A stretch of 64,000 bases of DNA. Origin: Flavobacterium sp. CS20. GTDB lineage: Bacteria > Bacteroidota > Bacteroidia > Flavobacteriales > Flavobacteriaceae. The translations under genes and the position numbers were made by a program. The DNA is taken from NCBI RefSeq assembly GCF_018080005.1, contig NZ_CP073015.1, forward strand, positions 682,001-746,000, given 5' to 3'. Below are positions 19,726 to 28,557 of the stretch, one piece after another; the stretch's first letter is position 1; each line of letters begins with the position of its first letter. The notes below the pieces were generated by a model. That model ran no database searches and was not told where the DNA came from. It saw only the letters and a program-made list of their open reading frames with translations.

Positions 19726-21003
19726 ATGGAAATACACGAAATCAAAGAGCAATTAACCTTAGCACAGGTATTACACTATTACCATTTAAAACCCGATAAG
19801 CAACTGCGGTTGAATTGTCCGTTCCACAACGACAAAACCCCAAGTCTGCAAGTGTATTACAAAACACATACGTGCTACTGCTTCTCATCAAACTGCAAAA
19901 CCCACGGCAAGAGTTTGGACGTGATAGACTTCATAATGCACAAGGAGAATTTAACGAAAAGGGAAGCCATCCTAAAAGCCCAATCAATGATTACGAGCAA
20001 TACCGAAACCCATAAGCAACCAACGGCAGAACTAACCCGAATAGCAGTACTCACGAAAATGTTTACCTACTTCAAGAATGCCATACACAACAGCAAGCCA
20101 GCACAGGAATATTTAGAAAGTAGATGTTTAAATTTTACAAAAACCGAAGTCGGTTATAATAGTGGTCAGTTCCATCACGGCACAAGAAAAGATGAAGCTT
20201 TGATAAATAGCTGTTTGAAATATGGACTGCTCTTGGACTTGGGAACAAAAAGCAGAACAGGAAACCCCGCCTACAAACCTTTTGGAAAATGGGGCTTGGT
20301 GTTCGCACTCAAAAACAAACAGAACCAAATAGTAAGCCTTTATTTTAGAAGTACTTTAGAAGATAAAAAGCAACGTCATTTTTATCTAAGATACAGGCAA
20401 GGACTTTACCCAAATTATCCGAAACCCACCACAAGACGGCTGATATTAACCGAAAGTATTATTGATGCAGCTACCTTGTTGGAGCAGGAAAAAATCAAAA
20501 GCAACTATGAAGTATTGGCATTGTTCGGCACGAATGGATTAACAGAGGAACATCAAAAAGCCATCAAGGATCTGCAAGAGCTTGAAGAAATCATCTTCTT
20601 TTTAAATGGCGACCAGGCAGGAATAAAAGCGGTAGAGAAATACGCCCCAATGCTCAAAGCGGATTATCCAAGTGTAACCATATCAAACGTACAAGTTCCC
20701 GAAAATGAAGATGTAAACAGCTTATTGCAAGGACATAGCGGGGACATTTTGCACCACTTGGTCAATACCCGAAAGGAATACAACCTTTTATTTTCATCGG
20801 AAGAAGTCGCACAGCGTACTGAAGAAATAGAAACAATCCCAGTTGAAAAAGAAAAGCCTACTGAAGAAGTAAAAACAGGACTGGACACCAACAATCCTTA
20901 CAACTTGAAATACCAGGGCAATGAAGCCAACTACCAAATAAAGGGCTTCAACATCAATCAACTGGATAGCTTAAAAATCACCTTGCAAATACAAATCAAA
21001 TGA
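19726..21003 (+). CDS. CHC2 zinc-finger / TOPRIM primase-like protein
   Basis: 425 residues. N-terminal CHC2 zinc finger: LNCPFHNDKTPS, then CYCFSSNCKTHG (Cys30, His33 and two later Cys), as in DnaG-type primases. A central TOPRIM domain has TESIIDAATLL (Glu) and FFLNGDQAGIKAV, where the usual DGDxAG reads NGDQAG. A charged C-terminal tail follows. There is no DnaG helicase-binding domain. Its stop overlaps the next start (ATGA, 21000-21003), so the two are translationally coupled. It probably primes DNA synthesis for the mobile element. It is the first gene of an operon driven from 19663-19693. Confidence 0.85.
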   Translation: MEIHEIKEQLTLAQVLHYYHLKPDKQLRLNCPFHNDKTPSLQVYYKTHTCYCFSSNCKTHGKSLDVIDFIMHKENLTKREAILKAQSMITSNTETHKQPTAELTRIAVLTKMFTYFKNAIHNSKPAQEYLESRCLNFTKTEVGYNSGQFHHGTRKDEALINSCLKYGLLLDLGTKSRTGNPAYKPFGKWGLVFALKNKQNQIVSLYFRSTLEDKKQRHFYLRYRQGLYPNYPKPTTRRLILTESIIDAATLLEQEKIKSNYEVLALFGTNGLTEEHQKAIKDLQELEEIIFFLNGDQAGIKAVEKYAPMLKADYPSVTISNVQVPENEDVNSLLQGHSGDILHHLVNTRKEYNLLFSSEEVAQRTEEIETIPVEKEKPTEEVKTGLDTNNPYNLKYQGNEANYQIKGFNINQLDSLKITLQIQIK

Positions 21004-22361
21004 GGAACATTACTTTAAAACTGGACTTGTACGAGTTTAACCAAGTAGAAAAGACCTGTAAGACAGTAGCGGAAAAACTGGGGCTTAGAAAGGATTTAAT
21101 CGAGAAAGATTTAGAGCAACTGACCAGCCTACTGGAATTTTACAAGGATAAGCAACTGCATAAGAAACAAGGACGGAAAGAAAGTAAAGTTGAAGTTCCC
21201 ACAGCCACAGCCACAAAATGTATTGAGTTCCTGAAATCAAAAGAGTTAGTACAAAAGTTCAATCAACTAATCGGGAAAGCAGGAATTACAGGAGAAGAAA
21301 CCAACCGAATATTATTGTTTGTAATCGCAAGCTCTTACAAAATGCCTGACACCTTACACGCCTTAATACAAGGCAGTTCCGGAAGTGGAAAAACAAGGCT
21401 GTTAAAAATCATCAGCGATTTAATGCCGGCAGAAGATGTAAAGAAATACACAAGAGTAACAGACAACAGTTTTTACAACCAGGACGAATATTTTTTTGTG
21501 AACAAGCTCGTATGCTTTGAAGATATGGATGGCTTGAAAGAAGATGCACAGCTTGCTGTTAGGGAATTACAGAGCAATGAAATACTACGGACATCCACCA
21601 GTTTAAAAGACAAGAACGGAAGCATTACAGGAGGCGAGAGAATCGTAAGAGGCCCGATAGCTTCGCTATCCTGTACCACCAAAGGCGAAACCTATGAGGA
21701 CAATATCAGCAGGAGTTTTTTAATCGCAGTAGATGAAAGCAGAGAGCAGACTTTAAAAGTTATCCAATATCAAAACAATGTATCGGCAGGATTAATCAAT
21801 AAAGAAGAACAAAGTAAAATCAAGGTTTTTGTACAGAACTGCATCCGATTGTTACAGCCTTATGAAGTGGTAAACCTGTATGCCAATAAAATACGATTGC
21901 CCGAAGAAGCCCATAAAATCAGAAGATTAAACGAACTCTATCAAAGCTTTGTAAAGCAAATAACCCTGCTGAACCAGTACAACAGAAAACGAGACCAGCA
22001 AGGAAGGTTAATTACCGAAAAAGAAGATTTACAGACCGCTTGCGATATTTTGTTTGAAAGCATAGTGCTGAAAGTAGATGAACTGGACGGCTCACTAAGA
22101 CAGTTTTTTGAAAGGCTGAAAGAATACCTAAAAGACCCCAATCAAGACTTTACGCAAAGAGAAATCCGCCAAGCCCTGAACATCAGTAAAGCCCAATGCA
22201 GTAGAAATATTGGACGGTTACAATCAATGGAATACATCACAAGCAAATACTCCAACAATTTAAGAAGGGTCAGCTACAAAGTGGATTATTGGGACAACTA
22301 CGCAAAAATCAGAGCCAAGATAAAGGACGATTTAACCAACCAGATAAATGACCTCAAATAA
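21000..22361 (+). CDS. P-loop ATPase of the mobile element (helicase-like)
   Basis: 453 residues. N-terminal ~90 residues are charged and helical. The ATPase core has Walker A GSSGSGKTRLL (about residue 125) and Walker B-like KLVCFEDMDG, followed by LSCTTKGETYEDNISRSFL, where sensor and arginine-finger residues are plausible. The C-terminus RQALNISKAQCSRNIGRLQS looks like a winged-helix DNA-binding domain. Coupled to the primase, it may act as a helicase or initiator for the element. No exact family is named with certainty. Confidence 0.75.
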   Translation: MRNITLKLDLYEFNQVEKTCKTVAEKLGLRKDLIEKDLEQLTSLLEFYKDKQLHKKQGRKESKVEVPTATATKCIEFLKSKELVQKFNQLIGKAGITGEETNRILLFVIASSYKMPDTLHALIQGSSGSGKTRLLKIISDLMPAEDVKKYTRVTDNSFYNQDEYFFVNKLVCFEDMDGLKEDAQLAVRELQSNEILRTSTSLKDKNGSITGGERIVRGPIASLSCTTKGETYEDNISRSFLIAVDESREQTLKVIQYQNNVSAGLINKEEQSKIKVFVQNCIRLLQPYEVVNLYANKIRLPEEAHKIRRLNELYQSFVKQITLLNQYNRKRDQQGRLITEKEDLQTACDILFESIVLKVDELDGSLRQFFERLKEYLKDPNQDFTQREIRQALNISKAQCSRNIGRLQSMEYITSKYSNNLRRVSYKVDYWDNYAKIRAKIKDDLTNQINDLK

Positions 22362-22368
22362 GGAAAAA

Positions 22369-22458
22369 GGGAACAATACGGAACAATCTTGGAACAATCT
22401 AAAACCAACAGATACAACTGCTTAGGTTTAAAATACGCTGATTGTTCCTTGTTCCAAA
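22369..22458. promoter_or_regulatory. phased GGAACAAT iterons upstream of the recombinase genes
   Basis: Three direct copies of GGAACAAT start at 22370, 22380 and 22391 (10 and 11 bp apart, one helical turn), and two inverted copies follow: ATTGTTCC at 22441-22448 and TTGTTCC at 22450-22455. The last reads TTGTTCCAAA as in the primase promoter. Candidate operator, origin or recombinase binding array. Confidence 0.65.
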
Positions 22459-22464
22459 AAGTAT

Positions 22465-23409
22465 ATGTGTATGGGCAGACCGAAAAACATCATAGTTGTA
22501 AATGAAAATTACAGGGAACTGGCAGAAAGCTTTTACCGATATATTTTGAGATTAGGCTACAATGCCAAAGGTCGCAAGGCAAGGAAGAATTATTTGTGTG
22601 AGTTCCTGCAATGGATGGAACAACAAGGCTACACCAAAATAGAGAAAACGACAGCTTCACAAATCACAAATTACTACCAATACATCAGCGAAAGACCGAG
22701 CAAAAAAGACGGAGGAATATTAAGCCAAAAAACCACGCACAGCCATATGCGGATTATCCGAGACCTGTTCATTATGTTGCAGAATGAGGGCAAAGTAAAA
22801 ATCAATCCTTGCAGTACTCTAAAGTTCCCATATCCCCAAGCAAGAGAAGAAAGAACGGTATTAGACCAGGAAGAAATCAAGCGACTTTACAAAGCATCAG
22901 AAACCGCCCAGGAACGAGCCATTTTAAGTTTATCCTATGGATGTGGGTTAAGAGTTGGAGAGCTTGTAAACTGCAATATTGAGGACATCAGGTTACGGGA
23001 AAAAATAATCATCATCCCAAAAGGCAAAGGCAATAAAAGAAGAGTTGTGCCACTATCAAATGGAGTAGCAAAAGACTTGGCAGATTACTACTACAATGAA
23101 AGAGAAGACTTAACCAAAGGACGAGACTACAAGCCCAATGAATCCGCTTTTATGCTTCATTCCAGAGGTGGCAGAATGCGAAAAGGAACTTACAACAAAC
23201 ACTTAAAAATACTGGTAGAAAGAACCGAAAACCAAGAAATCAAAGAAAAGCAAATCACCATCCATAATTTACGCCACTCCATCGCCACACACCTTTTAGA
23301 GCAAGGAATACCAGTTGAGCAAGTGAGGATGTTTTTAGGACACTCACAACTGGAAACAACGCAGATTTATACGCATATCAGCAGAAAGCAATTAGAAAAC
23401 TTAATCTGA
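22465..23409 (+). CDS. tyrosine recombinase (XerC/D-like), catalytically complete
   Basis: About 314 residues; ATG at 22465 or 22471. N-terminal SAM-like domain (YRELAESFYRYILRLGYN). The catalytic domain holds all expected residues: Arg in CGLRVGEL, Lys in KGKGNKRR, HNLRH (His and Arg), GHSQLETTQIYTH (His and nucleophile Tyr). It belongs to the integrase family used for integration and excision. Its TGA overlaps the next ATG by one base (23409), so it is expressed with the second recombinase. The upstream 100 bases hold the GGAACAAT repeats. Confidence 0.9.
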   Translation: MCMGRPKNIIVVNENYRELAESFYRYILRLGYNAKGRKARKNYLCEFLQWMEQQGYTKIEKTTASQITNYYQYISERPSKKDGGILSQKTTHSHMRIIRDLFIMLQNEGKVKINPCSTLKFPYPQAREERTVLDQEEIKRLYKASETAQERAILSLSYGCGLRVGELVNCNIEDIRLREKIIIIPKGKGNKRRVVPLSNGVAKDLADYYYNEREDLTKGRDYKPNESAFMLHSRGGRMRKGTYNKHLKILVERTENQEIKEKQITIHNLRHSIATHLLEQGIPVEQVRMFLGHSQLETTQIYTHISRKQLENLI

Positions 23410-24281
23410 TGGAACTCAAAGAATATCTACAAAAAGAGTACAGTAAAAGCAGTATTGGAAGCTATGAAAACATTATCAATCGGTATTTGCTGGCAGTTGG
23501 AAAGAGAGCGGAAAAAGCAAGCTATACGGACGTTTTAGACTACATCGGATTATTAAGAGAACAAAATTTACATCCTAAATCACTTCGGAACAATCTGTTT
23601 GCTATTAAAATCTATTATCGGTATTTAGTAGCCACAGGAAAGCGAAAAGACCATCCTTGCCAGTATCTGTATTTAAAAGACCAAATCAACAGGGCAATCC
23701 AAGTAGAAAGCCTTTACCCAAAAGAAATACTGCAAGAGCTGTATGATAACTGGAAAAGTAAAAATCCGGAACATCAAACCCGGGACAAAATCATCATTAG
23801 TTTACTCATCTACCAAGCTCTAACCGTTTTAGAAATTAGCCAACTGAAAGTAAGCGATATAAACCTTGAAAACGGAACAATAAACATCAAAGCAAATGCA
23901 AAGAACAAAGGTAGGAAACTAAGCCTGAAACCCAATCAAATATTACTGTTCCACAATTACCAAAAACACGACTGGAAACGTTACTGGAGAAAGCAGAAAC
24001 CAAGCAAACGGACAGACTATTTTTTGATGAATGAAGAAGGATTACAGCTTTGGCAAGGTGGCATCAACCGAATGATAAATCACAACCGAGATAAGCAAAA
24101 TAAGTTAATCCCACTTAAAATAAGACAGTCCGTGATTGCACATTTACTCAAAGAAAACAATGATATTAGAATCGTTCAGGAATTTGCAGGACACAGAAGA
24201 ACAGCCAGTACGGAAGCCTACAAACAAACAGGATTAGAGGAACTGAAATCAGCCATTGAACGATTACACCCACTGCAATAG
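23409..24281 (+). CDS. second tyrosine recombinase, degenerate active site
   Basis: 290 residues with the same two-domain layout: an N-terminal SAM-like domain (LQKEYSKSSIGSYENIINRY) and a C-terminal catalytic fold. Where the catalytic Arg is expected (GLRxxEL) it reads ALTVLEISQL, and where HxxR is expected it reads LKIRQ. The late GH and Tyr positions remain (AGHRRTASTEAYKQ). Loss of the first Arg and of the His suggests a partner or accessory subunit rather than an independent recombinase. It is coupled to the upstream recombinase, similar in logic to paired integrases of other elements. 1 kb of non-coding DNA follows. Confidence 0.8.
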   Translation: MELKEYLQKEYSKSSIGSYENIINRYLLAVGKRAEKASYTDVLDYIGLLREQNLHPKSLRNNLFAIKIYYRYLVATGKRKDHPCQYLYLKDQINRAIQVESLYPKEILQELYDNWKSKNPEHQTRDKIIISLLIYQALTVLEISQLKVSDINLENGTINIKANAKNKGRKLSLKPNQILLFHNYQKHDWKRYWRKQKPSKRTDYFLMNEEGLQLWQGGINRMINHNRDKQNKLIPLKIRQSVIAHLLKENNDIRIVQEFAGHRRTASTEAYKQTGLEELKSAIERLHPLQ

Positions 24282-24711
24282 CCAACGCACTTTTGCCCAC
24301 GCTCACGCTCCGTAAAACTCCGCTTCCAACACAGGAAAAGCGGTGTTCCGCCTTCGGTCGTCAGCAAATAAAATCGCCAAGCTTTTGTAGCACATTTTTT
24401 GAAAGTGTTGATTTTTTAAAGGTCAAAAAAAGAGTCGCAAAACCCTACGGGTGCTCCGTAAACTCCGCAACTTGTCACTTTTATTGCGTTCCTCTCTCAG
24501 TTGTCACGGCAGGCTACTTTGTCTGCTTTTGCCGCTTCACTTTGTTCCGTTCGTTCCTCACTTCACTTCGTTCAGCCGCAACGCATCCACCGCCTGCCAT
24601 AATTTTGCTCGCCTGCGGGTCGTCGCGGGTCGCGGCTTGACTTTGTTGATTTGCCTCCGCTTCGCTCTGGCGATTAAAGCGGTAAGCCTTGTGTAAGTTC
24701 CACTTCACTCC

Positions 24712-24744
24712 GGGTTTTTGTATAAGAAAAAATTACAAAAACCC
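24712..24744. repeat. 11-bp perfect inverted repeat
   Basis: GGGTTTTTGTA (24712-24722), 11-base A-rich loop, TACAAAAACCC (24734-24744), inside the GC-rich non-coding block. Confidence 0.8.
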
Positions 24745-25066
24745 TGCGTTACGCTCCACACATAGGCGCAAAACGCCCTCGTTCCTGCGGGCTTCCTTTG
24801 CACCACCCTTGCTCCACTCGCTGGCGGCTCGCAACCTCCGTTCGTTCCTCTCTCCGGTGGCTTGGTCGTTCGGACTGCAACCCGTTCCGTTCGTGCCTCT
24901 CTCCACTCATTGCGACCTCCGTCCAGCCGTTTAGCTCAAGGCTGTTTTTCCTGCGTTTACGCTCAACCAACCCACAGGATCCCCGACAGGTAAGGAAAAT
25001 GATTAAGGGTTGATTATTCGTCCAAAAAGAATAAAAAAGGGCGAGAAAGCTAAGTTCCAGGCTGAC

Positions 25067-25116
25067 AAAAAAGCAAGGGTAAAATGCACTCCGCTACGCT
25101 CCGCCCTTGCTTTTTT
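25067..25116 (+). terminator. strong intrinsic terminator
   Basis: A 13-bp perfect stem, AAAAAAGCAAGGG (25067-25079) with CCCTTGCTTTTTT (25104-25116) around a 24-base loop, ends the non-coding block. A second weaker stem with a T-run (TCCACTTGATGGA, then CTTTCTTTTTTTT) follows at about 25122-25152. Confidence 0.75.
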
Positions 25117-25284
25117 GCATCCTTCCACTTGATGGAGGGCTTTCTTTTTTTTCCTTTTTTCTTTTGGGAAAATATTATTGATATGCTTCTTTCTTTCAAA
25201 TGAAAATCCTGCAAGAAATGAAATTGCCTATCAAATCCCTGCGGGGCTTTTGTTCAGATGAAAGAAAAAAGTATGGTGAAAATA

Positions 25285-25292
25285 ACTATCTT
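25285..25292 (+). promoter_or_regulatory. -7 box upstream of the orphan RHS tip
   Basis: TATCTTTG (near 25286-25293) matches TAnnTTTG and lies just before ATG 25301, so the tip may have its own promoter and very short leader. No clear -33 element. Confidence 0.45.
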
Positions 25293-25300
25293 TGCCCTTA

Positions 25301-26146
25301 ATGGGTTGCCTGAAACTGACATATAACCAAGCTATTGAAACCCCGCTGAAAGTCGTGTATAGGACGAAAGCAGCGGAGCAAAAAAGCGTACAGAGGTTTT
25401 TAAGCGTCGACCCAATGGCGGAGAAGTTCCCGGGATGGTCGCCTTATGCTTATGCGATGCACCGCCCTACGGTACTCGTTGACCCTACAGGGATGAGTGC
25501 GGAAAGCCCTGATGATTGGGTTTATGACAAACAGAATGACAAGTATGTTTGGAAAGAGGAAGTAAATGAGGTCATGGACATTACCAATACAAATAGATAC
25601 GAATATGTAGGGGAAAGCAAAGGAGATATAAATCAACATTTTGATAAAAATCTTTCTAATTTTGATAGGTTCAAGAGAGCAATTGGTGGCAGTGTTAGAC
25701 CTAATGTAGATGAAGGGTCTTATATTTCTGCAAAAGTAACCCCAAAATTAGAGGAGGCTATTCATAAACAACGAACGGCTAACCAACGTTTTTCGGAATC
25801 TGACCCAAATGACGATTACGCTTCTATGTCAATTTACCCTGCAATAGACCTTAATATTGAAGGATATAGTAGAAAATCCGGAATCTTATCATCAAATACA
25901 TATTCATTTAAATCCACATTAAATATTGACGGTGAGAATATTCCTTTTACAGGTAATTACACAGTTAGAAACAAAAATGCAAACTATATAAACCAAGTGG
26001 ACGCAACTCAAAATAGTTTTGCGACCCCTTTCGGGCAACTTTACAGTAACCCTGTTATTTTTAGTGGAAAAGGACCAACCGTTATAATTAACTTGGGAAA
26101 TAAGTCGGCACAGAAAAGGATAGATAATTTTATGTGGGACTTTTAA
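25301..26146 (+). CDS. orphan RHS toxin tip of the MGCLKLTY type
   Basis: 281 residues from ATG 25301 (MGCLKLTYNQAIETPLKVVY); an earlier in-frame ATG at 25292 overlaps the -7 box. It carries a mini RHS end (KSVQRFLSVDPMAEKFPGWS PYAYAMHRPT, VDPTGM) and a ~210-residue private tip starting SAESPDDWVYDKQNDKY. This compact start recurs in Bacteroidota as a stand-alone tip. Its nucleotide sequence is unlike the other RHS units here, so it came with the adjacent element rather than from the array. No catalytic motif is recognised. Followed by a lipoprotein gene. Confidence 0.75.
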   Translation: MGCLKLTYNQAIETPLKVVYRTKAAEQKSVQRFLSVDPMAEKFPGWSPYAYAMHRPTVLVDPTGMSAESPDDWVYDKQNDKYVWKEEVNEVMDITNTNRYEYVGESKGDINQHFDKNLSNFDRFKRAIGGSVRPNVDEGSYISAKVTPKLEEAIHKQRTANQRFSESDPNDDYASMSIYPAIDLNIEGYSRKSGILSSNTYSFKSTLNIDGENIPFTGNYTVRNKNANYINQVDATQNSFATPFGQLYSNPVIFSGKGPTVIINLGNKSAQKRIDNFMWDF

Positions 26147-26157
26147 AAAATGATAGT

Positions 26158-26820
26158 ATGAATAAACTATTCACAGTTGTAATATTTTTATTGTTTATTT
26201 CCTGTAATGATTTTGATGAAAGCATACAGGGTATTTGGGTAAGTTCTTATCTTCAACGTGCAGATGAAAATAAACGGTTGCCTATTCCTGCAAAAAAGGT
26301 AATAGAGTTTATAAATGACTCCGTGTATATCAAGGGGGTGAAAAATTTTCCAAATAGTAATTATGGAGGGATATATACGGTAAAAGGGAAAAAGCTGATA
26401 GTTGATGACACTATTACATTTAATGTGATTAATAGGTCAAAAGATAGTTTGGTTTTTGAAGATTATGACGGGACAAAAATGGTGTACAAAAAGCTGTCAG
26501 ATTCCCTAAAAAATATATCAAAAAAGAAAATACCTTTAAAAGGTAAGTCATTCCGTGTTGATTACCAAAAACTAACGGATACCGTAACATTTTTAAACAG
26601 TTCGGTTCTTGTAAGCAAACACTATGGAAACCTTAAAAGAAATTGGGAATTGATAAACTATAAGGGTTATGATTTTTTAATGATTGATGATAGTTTTGAT
26701 TTGCCTTTAATAGTGAGAAATATCCAAGAAAAGGAGGGTATCATAAATTTCACATCATTATACGTAAATTCAGAACCGATTAAAATGATTGAATTAGATA
26801 GCGTTTATGAAAACAAATAA
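26158..26820 (+). CDS. lipoprotein, putative immunity protein
   Basis: 220 residues from ATG 26158 (an upstream ATG at 26134 would put charged residues before the signal). Signal peptide MNKLFTVVIFLLFISC with lipobox. The mature domain starts NDFDESIQGIWVSSYLQRAD (GIW near the start, lipocalin-like style) and contains two ~90-residue beta-rich halves. It lies 11 bases after the orphan tip. A frameshifted 3' copy is at 1-353. Confidence 0.75.
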   Translation: MNKLFTVVIFLLFISCNDFDESIQGIWVSSYLQRADENKRLPIPAKKVIEFINDSVYIKGVKNFPNSNYGGIYTVKGKKLIVDDTITFNVINRSKDSLVFEDYDGTKMVYKKLSDSLKNISKKKIPLKGKSFRVDYQKLTDTVTFLNSSVLVSKHYGNLKRNWELINYKGYDFLMIDDSFDLPLIVRNIQEKEGIINFTSLYVNSEPIKMIELDSVYENK

Positions 26821-26981
26821 ATCCCGATGGTCGTGCACCTGAATGGGTTCCCGATAGTGAAGGAAATTTAATTGCAGAAAAGGGAGATAATGCACAGACA
26901 TTAGCAGATTTTCAAGGAATATCTTATTCAGAAGCAGAAAAACAACTACAAGATCAAGGATATATTGATAATAATGGAAAA
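26821..26981 (+). pseudogene. truncated RHS tip fragment, duplicate of 354-514
   Basis: Same PDGRAPEWVPDSEGNL fragment with the same left junction (directly after the lipoprotein stop) and right junction (AATAATGGAAAA into REP copy 8) as at 354-514. It has no start and no full tip. Confidence 0.85.
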
Positions 26982-27090
26982 CCCGCTCTGCGAAGTCTGT
27001 GACTTCGAAGCTTTACAACTACGTAAAAAGCATAAAGCATCACAGGAGTCTGTAACGACTTCACATATTAGCTATTTTAAAGAATTCATT
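26982..27090. repeat. REP-like hairpin repeat, copy 8
   Basis: Hairpin CGAAGTC-TGT-GACTTCG at 26991-27007. The body has GTAAAAAGCATAAAGCATC, shared only with copy 1. Confidence 0.85.
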
Positions 27091-27160
27091 AATGTATCAT
27101 TCTGGGGGAGGAAAATCTCTCGCCTTTAGGCGAAGACTTTAGTTTTTTTATATTTTTGAT

Positions 27161-28546
27161 CATTAGTGTCCGATAAAATATTTTAAAGTGGGATTTCCAA
27201 TACAGGATTTCCCACTTTTTTATATCTTCATCTTTCGCAAAAAAAAAGAGATATGAACAAAAGTAAAAATTTCAGCGGTCAACCCATTATCAAACAGGTT
27301 TTAAATTTTATTTTACCCAACGATGTTTATCGGACAGCCGAAAAGCATAACAGCGACAGATACACTAAAAAGTTCACTACTTATGAGCATTTAGTTACTA
27401 TGATTTTCACTGTCATTAGTGGTTGTAGCTCGCTTCGTGAAGTATCGAGTATTATGCTTGCTTGTGAAGGAAAAATCAACCATTTGGGGCTAAAAGATTT
27501 CCCAAAGCGAAGCACATTATCTGACGCCAACAGGAGAAGAAGCTCATCAGTATTTGCTGATATTTACCATTTACTCTATAAACGTTACCACCGATTTTTG
27601 TCGGACAGCAGAACTTATGAACCAGCTGTAAAAGACCTTAAAATTGTTGATTCATCAACTATAACACTCTTTAGTGACATTCTTAAAGGTGTAGGTAGAA
27701 ACTCACTCAACGGCAAAAAGAAAGGTGGTATCAAGATGCACACTATGATAAATGCTATGGAAGATGTGCCCTGTCTGATAAAGTTCTCAAATGCCGCAAC
27801 CCATGACCATACCTTTTTAAAGGATCTTGAACTCAAGAAAGGTTCTTATGTCGTCTTTGATAAAGGTTATGTGGATTATAAACAATACCAAAAATGGACC
27901 TTAGAGAATATTTACTTTGTGACCAGACAAAAAGACAATGCCCGTTATACAAGCCTTGAAGAGTTTGATATTCCCGACACGGTAGATGATGCTGTCCTAA
28001 AGGACGAAAAAATAGAACTCAAAGACAATGACGGTAAGCCATTTTACCTTAGAAGAATAGCTTTTTGGTACGATAAACACCAAAAAGTTTATGAGTTCAT
28101 TACCAACAATTATGAACTTCAGGCAGATAAAATTGCCGAGATCTACAAGAACAGGTGGCAAATCGAGACTATGTTCAAACGCCTTAAACAAAACTTCCCG
28201 CTAAAGTATTTTCTTGGAGATAATCAAAATGCCATCGAGATACAGATATGGGTCAGCTTAATCATACAACTAATAATGCTTGTCATTCAGAGAAAAGCAG
28301 AAAGAAAATGGGCATATTCTAATATGATGTCCGTGATACGATATCATTTAATGACCTATATTGATTTGTTCAAATTCCTTAAAAATCCAGAAGCAAAATG
28401 GGAAGATATTACAACAAAAAATATAGGTCAATTAAGCCTTTTTGACCCATAAGGAGGTTCTATTTTTAAAATACTAAAGCTACACAGTGAAATTAGGCGA
28501 TACAAAAGATTTTTTTAGTAATTTAGATTTTTATCGGACAACAATG
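27161..28546 (+). mobile_element. complete IS4-type insertion sequence, 1386 bp
   Basis: Terminal inverted repeats CATTAGTGTCCGATAAAA (left) and CATTGTTGTCCGATAAAA (right, reverse strand) match at 16 of 18 positions. A 9-bp direct target duplication ATTTTTGAT (27152-27160, 28547-28555) flanks it, and uninterrupted sister copies show the site once. It encodes one transposase. The clean ends and duplication point to a recent insertion. Confidence 0.92.
27253..28452 (+). CDS. IS4-family transposase (DDE)
   Basis: 399 residues. The N-terminal region (FSGQPIIKQVLNFILPND) resembles the DUF4372 domain found in a subset of IS4-like transposases. DDE catalytic residues: Asp in LKIVDSSTITLFS, Asp in YVVFDKGYVDY, Glu in YKNRWQIETMFKRLKQN. 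The length is normal and there is no frameshift, so it should be active. It lies inside the inverted repeats at 27161 and 28546, 92 bases from the left end. Confidence 0.93.
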   Translation: MNKSKNFSGQPIIKQVLNFILPNDVYRTAEKHNSDRYTKKFTTYEHLVTMIFTVISGCSSLREVSSIMLACEGKINHLGLKDFPKRSTLSDANRRRSSSVFADIYHLLYKRYHRFLSDSRTYEPAVKDLKIVDSSTITLFSDILKGVGRNSLNGKKKGGIKMHTMINAMEDVPCLIKFSNAATHDHTFLKDLELKKGSYVVFDKGYVDYKQYQKWTLENIYFVTRQKDNARYTSLEEFDIPDTVDDAVLKDEKIELKDNDGKPFYLRRIAFWYDKHQKVYEFITNNYELQADKIAEIYKNRWQIETMFKRLKQNFPLKYFLGDNQNAIEIQIWVSLIIQLIMLVIQRKAERKWAYSNMMSVIRYHLMTYIDLFKFLKNPEAKWEDITTKNIGQLSLFDP

Positions 28547-28557
28547 ATTTTTGATAT

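Larger units (their letters stand above)
24282..25250. other. ~1-kb GC-rich, repeat-rich non-coding block at the element's right side
   Basis: Base composition rises well above the AT-rich surroundings, and stop codons become rare in several frames on both strands at once, which gives overlapping pseudo-ORFs rather than a gene. Variants of CGTTCGTTCCTC/CGTTCSTSCCTCTCTCC recur (near 24485, 24548, 24838, 24890). Strong hairpins lie at 24712-24744 and 25067-25116. It may hold a structured RNA, origin or recombination sites. No coding gene is supported. Confidence 0.6.

Noticed and set aside
19575..19745. N-terminal extension of the XRE regulator
   Set aside because: Would run through the divergent promoter and encode an untypical hydrophobic stretch; MASFGSKL start fits the HTH family.
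24293..25013. Several overlapping 64-115-residue open frames on both strands
   Set aside because: Result of low stop density in a GC-rich non-coding block; Ser/Leu/Arg-rich translations without family signature.
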